Positions 1-6,911 of a stretch of 41,518 bases of DNA are shown here, in pieces (position 1 is the first letter of the stretch; the number at the start of each line of letters is the position of its first letter). The stretch is from Kangiellaceae bacterium (GTDB lineage: Bacteria > Pseudomonadota > Gammaproteobacteria > Enterobacterales > Kangiellaceae): NCBI GenBank assembly GCA_019090895.1, contig JAHRVB010000184.1, positions 1-41,518 on the forward strand, given 5' to 3'. Both the position numbers and the translations under genes were made by a program. Below the pieces are notes generated by a model, which worked only from the letters and a program-made list of their open reading frames with translations, ran no database searches and was not told the DNA's origin.

Positions 1-1071
1 CTCAATTTCTATTGGGTGCAGTGTAATAACAATATGCAGGCCGCTGCCAATATTGCTGAAGAAGCCTATCCCGGTTATCGCAATCCAAAGAACTTTATTG
101 TTGTCTCTGACCCTTATCCAACAGTGACGGCCCAAGCCGCTGATCTTATTTTGCCCACAGCCATGTGGGTGGAGAAAGAAGGTGTCTATGGAAACGCTGA
201 AAGGCGTACTCAATCTTGGTGTCAAATGGTAGAGCCCCCCGAAGGTGCCACGTCAGATATGTGGCAAATGGTCGAGTTTTCTAAGCGATTTAAAGTTGAA
301 GACACTTGGCCGGAAGAATTGATTGCCAAGAAACCTGAGTATCGAGGCAAGTCGCTATTCGATGTTTTATTTAAAGACTCCCATGTTGGAGATTTTCCTC
401 TGTCAGAAATTCCCGATGATCGACTGAACCAAGAATCACGCGATTTTGGATTTTATATTCAAAAAGGATTATTTGAAGAGTACGCCACTTTTGGACGAGG
501 TAAAGCGCATGATCTGGCTCCTTATGATCGTTACCACAAAGAGCGAGGTTTACGTTGGCCGGTAGTCAATGGGGTGGAAACCAAATGGCGATTCAAAGAA
601 GGTTCAGATCCATATTGTAAACCGGGAAGTGATTATGACTTTTATGGAAAACCTGATGGTCGAGCAATTATTTTTGCATTGCCTTATGAGCCGGCGGCAG
701 AGTCGCCCGATGAAGAGTATGATTTGTGGTTATCAACTGGACGTGTACTCGAACACTGGCATTCAGGCTCTATGACTCAGCGAGTACCAGAGCTCTACAA
801 AGCGATGCCTGATGCGCTGGTATATATGCATCCTGACGATGCTAAAGCGAGGAATATGCGGCGCGGAGATTTAGTCAAGTTAGTGTCTCGTCGCGGGGAA
901 GTTCAAACTAGAGTCGAAACGAGAGGGCGTAACAAACCGCCAAAGGGTCTTGTATTTATGCCTTGGTTTGATGCCAGTCGATTAGTCAACAAAGTGACTT
1001 TAGATGCAACGGATCCTTTGTCCAAAGAAACTGATTACAAGAAATGTGCAATCAAGATTGTAAAGGTCTAG
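1..1071 (+). CDS. napA: Periplasmic nitrate reductase catalytic subunit NapA (3' part only)
   Basis: Large subunit of the periplasmic nitrate reductase, which reduces nitrate to nitrite at a Mo-bis-MGD centre with electrons from NapB. The reading frame is open from base 1, so the gene begins outside the window; about 356 C-terminal residues are present, against roughly 830 in the family. Seen here: the [12 protein letters not shown] stretch at the left edge, and the C-terminal molybdopterin dinucleotide-binding domain with the family motif [18 protein letters not shown] at about residues 240-260 of this fragment. The N-terminal 4Fe-4S cysteines, the Tat signal and the Mo-ligand cysteine would lie upstream and cannot be checked. 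napB starts 9 bases after the stop, so they are co-transcribed. The identification is secure because napB and napC follow. Confidence 0.96.
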   Translation, partial: LNFYWVQCNNNMQAAANIAEEAYPGYRNPKNFIVVSDPYPTVTAQAADLILPTAMWVEKEGVYGNAERRTQSWCQMVEPPEGATSDMWQMVEFSKRFKVEDTWPEELIAKKPEYRGKSLFDVLFKDSHVGDFPLSEIPDDRLNQESRDFGFYIQKGLFEEYATFGRGKAHDLAPYDRYHKERGLRWPVVNGVETKWRFKEGSDPYCKPGSDYDFYGKPDGRAIIFALPYEPAAESPDEEYDLWLSTGRVLEHWHSGSMTQRVPELYKAMPDALVYMHPDDAKARNMRRGDLVKLVSRRGEVQTRVETRGRNKPPKGLVFMPWFDASRLVNKVTLDATDPLSKETDYKKCAIKIVKV

Positions 1072-1080
1072 GAGAAACTG

Positions 1081-1545
1081 ATGAAAAAACAATTGGTATT
1101 TATATTACTCGCGTTTTCGTTGTTTTCCTTGGTATCGGTTGCTGCAGACAATGAAGTGGCGACCTTACGTGACCAAACAAAGATTGAAGATCAAAAAAAA
1201 CCGGAAATTATTCCCAAAGTTATCAACAAGGACATTAAACGAAAACGAAATTATCCGATGCAACCGCCAGTTATTCCGCACACCATTCGGAACTACGAGG
1301 TTAACATCAATAACAATAAATGCATGACTTGTCATGGTCGTCAACGAACTGAAGAGTCTCAGGCGCCGATGGTAAGTGTCACTCATTTTATGAATCGTGA
1401 TGGTAACTTCTTAGCAGAAATTTCACCCAGACGATACTTTTGTAATCAATGCCATGTCACTCAACTTGATGCTAAACCGTTAATTGAAAACGAATTTGTC
1501 GATATGCATAGTTTGATGAAAAAAAGAAATTCAGCTGAGAAATAG
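1081..1545 (+). CDS. napB: Diheme cytochrome c NapB, small subunit of nitrate reductase
   Basis: Periplasmic electron-transfer subunit that passes electrons from NapC to NapA. The product has 154 residues, the normal length. An N-terminal signal peptide (basic MKKQ, then a hydrophobic run to about residue 22 ending in VAA) sends it to the periplasm. Two haem c attachment motifs are visible, CMTCH at residues 81-85 and CNQCH at 121-125, and the two conserved distal histidines fit THFMNRDG and the histidine before the first motif. An AGGAGA ribosome site lies 5 bases before the ATG. It sits between napA and napC with gaps of 9 and 8 bases, one operon. Confidence 0.96.
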   Translation: MKKQLVFILLAFSLFSLVSVAADNEVATLRDQTKIEDQKKPEIIPKVINKDIKRKRNYPMQPPVIPHTIRNYEVNINNNKCMTCHGRQRTEESQAPMVSVTHFMNRDGNFLAEISPRRYFCNQCHVTQLDAKPLIENEFVDMHSLMKKRNSAEK

Positions 1546-1553
1546 GGGGCGTC

Positions 1554-2141
1554 ATGAAAAAATTAATTAAGATTGGTTGGCGAACCCTACGCAGTCCGAG
1601 CGGATATTACAGCTTAGGTTTTTTGGTACTTGGGGGGTTTATAGCAGGTATCATTTTCTGGGGTGGTTTTAATACAGCTTTAGAAGTGACCAATACGGAA
1701 GAGTTTTGTATCTCTTGTCATGAAATGGAAAATAACGTTTATGAAGAATTAAAGACGACTATCCATTTTACTAATCGTTCAGGCGTTCGAGCAACCTGTC
1801 CAGATTGTCATGTCCCACATAAATGGACTGATAAGATCGCCCGTAAAATGCAAGCGTCAAAAGAAGTGTGGGGAACAATATTTGGTACCATTGATACTCG
1901 AGAAAAATTCTTAGCTCATCGTAAAACGCTAGCGCAAAATGAGTGGACCAGATTGAAAGCCAATGACTCCCTCGAATGCCGAAACTGCCACAACTTCGAC
2001 TACATGGATTTTACCGAGCAAAGTGAACGAGCATCGCAACAGCACTCAGATTCTCTAGCAACCGGTGAGAAGACTTGTATCGATTGCCATAAGGGGATAG
2101 CTCATCAATTACCCGATATGGAAGGTGTTGAAGGTTGGTAG
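1554..2141 (+). CDS. napC: NapC/NirT-type membrane-anchored tetrahaem cytochrome c
   Basis: Quinol dehydrogenase of the inner membrane; oxidises quinol and hands electrons to NapB. The product has 195 residues, typical of NapC. One N-terminal membrane anchor spans about residues 18-40 ([16 protein letters not shown]), followed by a periplasmic domain with four haem motifs: CISCH at 52-56, CPDCH at 82-86, CRNCH at 142-146 and CIDCH at 175-179. An AGGGGG-like ribosome site precedes the ATG. It is the last gene of the visible nap operon, and no napG/napH follow, so quinol oxidation here depends on NapC. NirT is the alternative name for close relatives, but the napAB context decides for NapC. Confidence 0.96.
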   Translation: MKKLIKIGWRTLRSPSGYYSLGFLVLGGFIAGIIFWGGFNTALEVTNTEEFCISCHEMENNVYEELKTTIHFTNRSGVRATCPDCHVPHKWTDKIARKMQASKEVWGTIFGTIDTREKFLAHRKTLAQNEWTRLKANDSLECRNCHNFDYMDFTEQSERASQQHSDSLATGEKTCIDCHKGIAHQLPDMEGVEGW

Positions 2142-2191
2142 CCGGTGGTGAGTTGCTAACCAATTAAGCTGACTGCTTTGAGTCTTGTCGA

Positions 2192-2260
2192 CATTAGTCC
2201 AATATAGGGGCTTTACAAACAAGGCTCTACAAACCGGGCTTTAAAAATAAGCCCTGTATC
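2192..2260 (+). repeat. Three imperfect GGCTTTACAAAC-like repeats and a short hairpin after napC
   Basis: In the non-coding stretch after napC, the pieces GGGGCTTTACAAAC, AAGGCTCTACAAACC and CGGGCTTTAAAAATA follow one another as imperfect direct repeats. The last one forms a 6-base-pair hairpin, GGGCTT / AAGCCC (about 2236-2254, 7-base loop). There is no T-run after it, so a Rho-independent terminator for the nap operon is only a possibility. Confidence 0.3.
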
Positions 2261-2386
2261 CAATTAACCAAATTGTCTTTATAATTCCGTTAGACAACCT
2301 AAACAACATCGGAATAGAATATTACTTCTCTACAAAAAGCGAATCAACTCATTGCAGCGAATCAGTTTGCCGATGCTGAGGCAATA

Positions 2387-3772
2387 TTGCGAAAGATGTT
2401 GCAATCGAATACTAATGATTCAGGTGCACTTTTTTCTTTGGTTCAAATTGCGATTAAAACGGGTGCCTATCAGCACGCATTACCGCTTCTCAAGCAATGT
2501 GTGGAACAATTACCAAACGAAAAACAACCATTACTTCAGCTCGCGCAAGTTTACGCGGAGTTGCAGCTGCTAAGTGAAAGTCGGGCTAGCTTTCAAAAAC
2601 TGAATAAATGTCACCCCTCTTGGGATGTCGGTTTGTTTGGTTATGCAGGATTTTTGCAAAGAGTTGGCGAGTTAGAACATGCGCAGAAATTGCTAGAACA
2701 AACCATTCAAGTATCGCCTAAGCATGTTGGGGCATATTTAGCACTAACGGGCCTGCAAAAATTCACCGAGCAAACCACCCAGGTTGATCAAATGAAGTCA
2801 TTGCTTGGTGAATTTGAGCAGGCTGGTGGTAATTCGGCTCAGCAGCAAATGCAACTGCACTATGCCTTAGGCAAAGTGATGTCCGATTTAAAGCAGTATC
2901 AGAATGCGTTTGAACATTGGTTAAAGGCTAATGCTTTTCAGCTGTCAAATTGCCAGTTTCGAGTCGCACAGATGAAACCTTTCTTAACTCAGGTCAAAGT
3001 CGCTTTCGAATCGACAGAAATTCGGCAGGCAAATGCTCGTTCTAGGGATATGGTAACGCCCATATTTATCGTTGGTCTACCGAGAACTGGGTCAACCTTG
3101 TTAGAGCAAATGTTGTGTGCTCATTCGGAAATAGAGTCCGTAGGCGAAGTTAATTATGTTGCTGAGTTAATCGCAGCCGGAGCCCAGAAATTCAGTGGTA
3201 AACATTACCCGTTAGAGCTTGAACGATTAACCACAGCTCATTGGCAGAAACTTGGCGCTGACTATTTACAACAATTGCAAAAACATCACAGCAATTGCCG
3301 CTTCATTATTAATAAACTGCCTGCCAATTTTCAGTCAATTGGAGTGATCAAAAAGGCACTGCCCAATGCCGTCATTGTTCATCTTACGAGAGATGTAAGA
3401 GCCGTTGCTCTATCTATCTTCAAGAATTACTTTTTAGCAAACGAGCCGTATTTCTGTGACCTCAATGAATTTTCCCAATACTATGCTCTGTATCAAACGA
3501 TGATGACTTTTTGGAATGGAATCTATGCGGATTCCATTCACGAGCTTGAGTATGAAAACTTAGTTTCGGACCCAAAAACACAGCTCGAAACGATCTTTGA
3601 ACGATGCAAACTAGACTGGCAACCTGAATGTCTCGAATTTCATAATAATAAGAACAACGTGTCGACCTTGAGCGATACCCAAGTTCGAAGGCCTGTCTAC
3701 CATTCTTCCGTCGCTGAATGGCAGCATTATAGTGAGTTTTTAGATCCTTATTTGGTAGCCTCTGAGCGCTAA
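2387..3772 (+). CDS. TPR-repeat sulfotransferase
   Basis: Cytoplasmic PAPS-dependent sulfotransferase with an N-terminal tetratricopeptide region; the acceptor is unknown. About residues 1-200 are TPR-like helix pairs. The sulfotransferase domain follows, with the 5'-phosphosulfate loop PRTGSTLLEQ at 232-241 and the 3'-phosphate motif LTRDVRAVALS with R335 and S343 at the canonical spacing of eight. The last residues (RRPVYHSSVAEW) match the usual end of the family. The start is uncertain. The first standard codon is TTG at 2387 with GAGG 5 bases upstream. The frame, however, stays open back to 2318 and encodes a convincing TPR helix (QKANQLIAANQFADAEAIL), so translation may begin at ATT 2321. 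It stands alone between nap and corC. Domain assignment is secure, substrate unknown. Confidence 0.88.
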   Translation: MRKMLQSNTNDSGALFSLVQIAIKTGAYQHALPLLKQCVEQLPNEKQPLLQLAQVYAELQLLSESRASFQKLNKCHPSWDVGLFGYAGFLQRVGELEHAQKLLEQTIQVSPKHVGAYLALTGLQKFTEQTTQVDQMKSLLGEFEQAGGNSAQQQMQLHYALGKVMSDLKQYQNAFEHWLKANAFQLSNCQFRVAQMKPFLTQVKVAFESTEIRQANARSRDMVTPIFIVGLPRTGSTLLEQMLCAHSEIESVGEVNYVAELIAAGAQKFSGKHYPLELERLTTAHWQKLGADYLQQLQKHHSNCRFIINKLPANFQSIGVIKKALPNAVIVHLTRDVRAVALSIFKNYFLANEPYFCDLNEFSQYYALYQTMMTFWNGIYADSIHELEYENLVSDPKTQLETIFERCKLDWQPECLEFHNNKNNVSTLSDTQVRRPVYHSSVAEWQHYSEFLDPYLVASER

Positions 3773-3924
3773 AATCGAACAATTTTCTACTAAAATGGGT
3801 ACATAATCGGAAAACAGCTGCTTTTGCTCGCAAAATGTAGGATTTGTTACGAATATTCTTAGCCCTTAATCGCCGCTTTTGCTAGACTTACTTTGTTTAT
3901 AGTAACTAGAGTCAAAAACAGTCC

Positions 3925-4845
3925 ATGAGTGACGACAAACCTCCCTCGACAAGCCAGTCTACTGGTGTTGGAATTGGTAGCAGTAATACAAATAATAAAT
4001 CCAGCAAAAACGGAGCGGCAGAGAAAAAGAGTTGGTTTACCCGACTAATTGATTTTTTTCAAGAACCGCCACAAGATCGCGAAGAACTTATCGAAGTGCT
4101 CAAGAATGCTGAGCAAAATACCCTAATTAATCCCGAGCTACTTTCTATGATGGAAGGTGTCATGCATATTTCTGAGCTGCATGCCCGCGATATTATGGTT
4201 GCTAGGCCTCAAATGGTGGTTGTTAATGATGAAATGAGTTTCGGAGAAATGCTTGCCAGCATCGTTGAGTCTGGGCATTCCCGTTTTCCTGTCATCGGCG
4301 ATAATCGCGATGACATTGAGGGCATCATACTTGCCAAAGACTTACTTCATTTTACCGCTCAAAATGCACAGGGCCAGAATCTTAAATTTGATATCAAAGA
4401 TTTTCTTCGACCCGCTGCGATAATCCCTGAAAGTAAAAGACTAGACACCTTGTTAAAAGAATTCAGAACCAATCGTAACCATATGGCGATGGTCGTTGAT
4501 GAATACGGAAGTGTGGCCGGACTGGTCACTATAGAAGATGTGTTGGAACAAATTGTTGGTGATATTGAAGATGAATTTGATATCGACGGCGAAGAAGAAA
4601 CAATCCAGAAAATGGCTGATAATGAATTTGTAGTAAAAGGGCATACCGAGGTCGATGAATTTAATGAGTATTTTGACTCTAAGCTTGATGAAGAAGAGTT
4701 TGATACTATTGGCGGTATATTGATGCAAGCATTTGGTCATGTTCCTGCTAAAGATGAGTCAATTATGGTGGAAGGTTTTAAATTCGAAATTATCAATGCT
4801 GATACGCGAAAAGTAAAATTAGTACGTGTCTTTAAACAACAGTAA
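3925..4845 (+). CDS. corC: CorC/YbeX-type CBS-domain protein
   Basis: Member of the HlyC/CorC family, linked in enterobacteria to magnesium and cobalt efflux through CorA. The exact role is debated. The product has 306 residues (E. coli 292). A hydrophilic, Ser/Asn-rich N-terminus of about 35 residues is followed by two CBS domains (about 85-205, with HARDIMVARPQM and VVDEYGSVAGLVTIEDVLEQIVGDIEDEFD) and the C-terminal CorC_HlyC transporter-associated domain (about 220-305). No membrane helices are seen, so it is the soluble CorC form rather than the CNNM form. lnt begins 24 bases after the stop, the conserved corC-lnt order. The usual upstream ybeZ and ybeY are absent; a sulfotransferase is there instead. 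Confidence 0.93.
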   Translation: MSDDKPPSTSQSTGVGIGSSNTNNKSSKNGAAEKKSWFTRLIDFFQEPPQDREELIEVLKNAEQNTLINPELLSMMEGVMHISELHARDIMVARPQMVVVNDEMSFGEMLASIVESGHSRFPVIGDNRDDIEGIILAKDLLHFTAQNAQGQNLKFDIKDFLRPAAIIPESKRLDTLLKEFRTNRNHMAMVVDEYGSVAGLVTIEDVLEQIVGDIEDEFDIDGEEETIQKMADNEFVVKGHTEVDEFNEYFDSKLDEEEFDTIGGILMQAFGHVPAKDESIMVEGFKFEIINADTRKVKLVRVFKQQ

Positions 4846-4869
4846 TATCAAAATTAGAGCTCTTTAATA

Positions 4870-6537
4870 ATGCAACCAAACCTGAGTCTTTTACCTCCTA
4901 AGTCAGTATGGTTGCAACGATTAATCCTGGTTATTTTCGGCGCGCTTTATCCATTAGGTTTTTCACCTATCGACTGGTGGCCGTTAACTTTTGTTTCATT
5001 GCTTCTCTTATTCAATGAATTGACCGCAGCCGTCGTTCGATTTCAACAACAAGAACTTAACACGAGCCTTTTTCGCGCATTATTTGGCACTATTTTTTAT
5101 TGGTCTATAGGGGCCTTTGGGTTAGGCGTTAGCTGGGTTTATGTCAGCATCCACGAATTCGGTCATGTTCCTATGCTTGGTGCCGTCGCAATTAGTTTTT
5201 TGCTAGTCTTGACCCTATCCGTTATCAAAGGTGGCTCAGCTTATTTTATCGGAAAATTAGTGAGTGGAATGAGCCCCGGAGCACTGATTGTTATCATTCC
5301 TTTCATTTGGGTTTTATTTGAATTCGTTCAAACTTTTATTTTTAGCGGGTTTCCTTGGTTGTTTGCAGGTTACACTCAGATTGACGGTCCGATGTGGAAA
5401 TTGTCGACTTGGCTGGGCGTCTATGGCGTCAGTTGGTTTTTGGCGGCGATAGGAAGTTGTCTTGTATTTATCATGAGGGGCTGGTGCGTTGAACCAATAT
5501 CAAACGTTTCGAAAGATGACCCTGATAAGTTGAAAGAGCAGGGCCATTTTAGCAGTGGTCAACGAGCCTTGTATTTCGTTCTAGTGGTATTACTCAGTGT
5601 GCCACTGTTAGCAAGCATTGTTGACCATCAATCCATAGATTCATCGAAAGAGCATATCCAAGTGGCATTGGTGCAACCGAATATTCCACAACAACAAAAA
5701 TGGGATAGGCGTTATTTTAGTCAAATAATGCGAGTGTTGTATCAACAAAGCGAATTACATTGGGATGCGGATTTAATTGTTTGGCCAGAAGGTGCGATCC
5801 CTGCTTACGAGCATCAGGTGGTTGATATACTCGACGATCTAAACAAGAAAGCCAGGGGCAGTAAAACCGACTTAATGTTGGGGCTACCGGTCTATTTTTC
5901 CGACGATAATATCAGCTATTCTGCATTGATGGCGTTAGGTGACTCTAAGCAGAGTTACCACAAACAGGTTTTAGTACCCTTTGGAGAGTATGTTCCATTA
6001 GGAAGTTATTTACGAGGCGTCATTGAATTTCTAAATCTACCGATGTCGAGTTTCTCGCCAGCGACAAAAGAGCAAACTGTTTTTGATTTTGCTGATTACC
6101 AAGTGATCCCCGCGATATGTTATGAAATTACTTACCCTGGAATCGTGCACCGATTAACCGCAAATGCTGATAACAGTTCTAGCAAAGCAAAGCTCCTGGT
6201 GACAGTGAGTAATGACGCCTGGTTCGGGGATTCATTAGGGCCTTACCAACATATGCAAATGGCTCGAATGAGAGCTCTAGAGCTGGGTATACCGTTAGTT
6301 CGTTCTACTAATGATGGTATTACAGCAGTCGTTGATGCTAAGGGTGGTATTGTAAAGAGCCTTCCTCGTTATCAACAACAAACATTGCGATTTGAGGTTC
6401 CTCTCAAGAGTTATCTAACTCCCTATAGGAATTTCGGTTTGTTTGGGATTTATTTAATACTCACTCTCAACGGTTTAATTATTGTATTTGCGCTCTATCG
6501 AAGAAAAACTCTATTGCCTCGCGCTCAAACCGTTTAA
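4870..6537 (+). CDS. lnt: Apolipoprotein N-acyltransferase Lnt
   Basis: Inner-membrane enzyme that adds the third acyl chain to the N-terminal cysteine of lipoproteins, the last maturation step before Lol export. The product has 555 residues (E. coli 512). About six N-terminal membrane helices (residues 13-245) precede a periplasmic nitrilase-like domain whose catalytic triad is intact: E307 in VWPEGAIPAY, K365 in YHKQVLVPFGEY and C417 in PAICYEITYPG. A last helix lies at about 520-540. The extra length includes a charged loop near residues 207-232 between membrane helices. The ribosome site is weak. It lies 24 bases behind corC and is probably co-transcribed. Lipoprotein substrates include the small lipoprotein at 35214. 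Confidence 0.97.
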   Translation: MQPNLSLLPPKSVWLQRLILVIFGALYPLGFSPIDWWPLTFVSLLLLFNELTAAVVRFQQQELNTSLFRALFGTIFYWSIGAFGLGVSWVYVSIHEFGHVPMLGAVAISFLLVLTLSVIKGGSAYFIGKLVSGMSPGALIVIIPFIWVLFEFVQTFIFSGFPWLFAGYTQIDGPMWKLSTWLGVYGVSWFLAAIGSCLVFIMRGWCVEPISNVSKDDPDKLKEQGHFSSGQRALYFVLVVLLSVPLLASIVDHQSIDSSKEHIQVALVQPNIPQQQKWDRRYFSQIMRVLYQQSELHWDADLIVWPEGAIPAYEHQVVDILDDLNKKARGSKTDLMLGLPVYFSDDNISYSALMALGDSKQSYHKQVLVPFGEYVPLGSYLRGVIEFLNLPMSSFSPATKEQTVFDFADYQVIPAICYEITYPGIVHRLTANADNSSSKAKLLVTVSNDAWFGDSLGPYQHMQMARMRALELGIPLVRSTNDGITAVVDAKGGIVKSLPRYQQQTLRFEVPLKSYLTPYRNFGLFGIYLILTLNGLIIVFALYRRKTLLPRAQTV

Positions 6538-6911
6538 TAAATTCTCGCCGGTCGTTTATTGTAATTTTCTAGTTTCCAAGTTTTAAATCCCCCTACTCCC
6601 CAATTTTTTTATTGTCGATGCTATTGTGTGTCAAAAAAACATTGAAATATCGTTGAAGAAATATTCAATATTAATTCAAGTTCGTTTATATTTCGATGCT
6701 TAATTTCCAGTGTTTTTTGGTCACCAATAAGTCGCTTCTTAAAAAGTTCTATCTCACCATAAAATTCAATAAAGTTTCAATTTAAATTCAATTTGGTTGC
6801 ATTGCTCTTGAAATTTAATTCTGTTTTTATAAAAACTCGCTCGCAGTAGCTGAAGTTTGATTTCAGTGACCTTTGTCCTGCGTGGTTTAAAAAATAATTT
6901 CGGGGTAGTAA
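6538..6911. other. 374-base AT-rich intergenic region before the TonB receptor
   Basis: Very AT-rich, with several A and T runs; no coding frame with family resemblance on either strand. No Fur-box-like GATAATGATAATCATTATC dyad was recognised. A short dyad CTGAA / TTCAG sits near 6850-6870. The ribosome site of the receptor is probably the GGGG at about 6902-6905. The region is long enough for a promoter with upstream control, but I could not fix -35 and -10 boxes with confidence. Confidence 0.5.

Noticed and set aside
3462..3833. 123-codon frame on the minus strand
   Set aside because: It is the antisense of the well-supported TPR-sulfotransferase and has no recognisable domain.
3773..3924. 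Promoter TTGCTA / TATAGT before corC
   Set aside because: The spacing between the boxes is only 13 bases, too short for a sigma-70 promoter.
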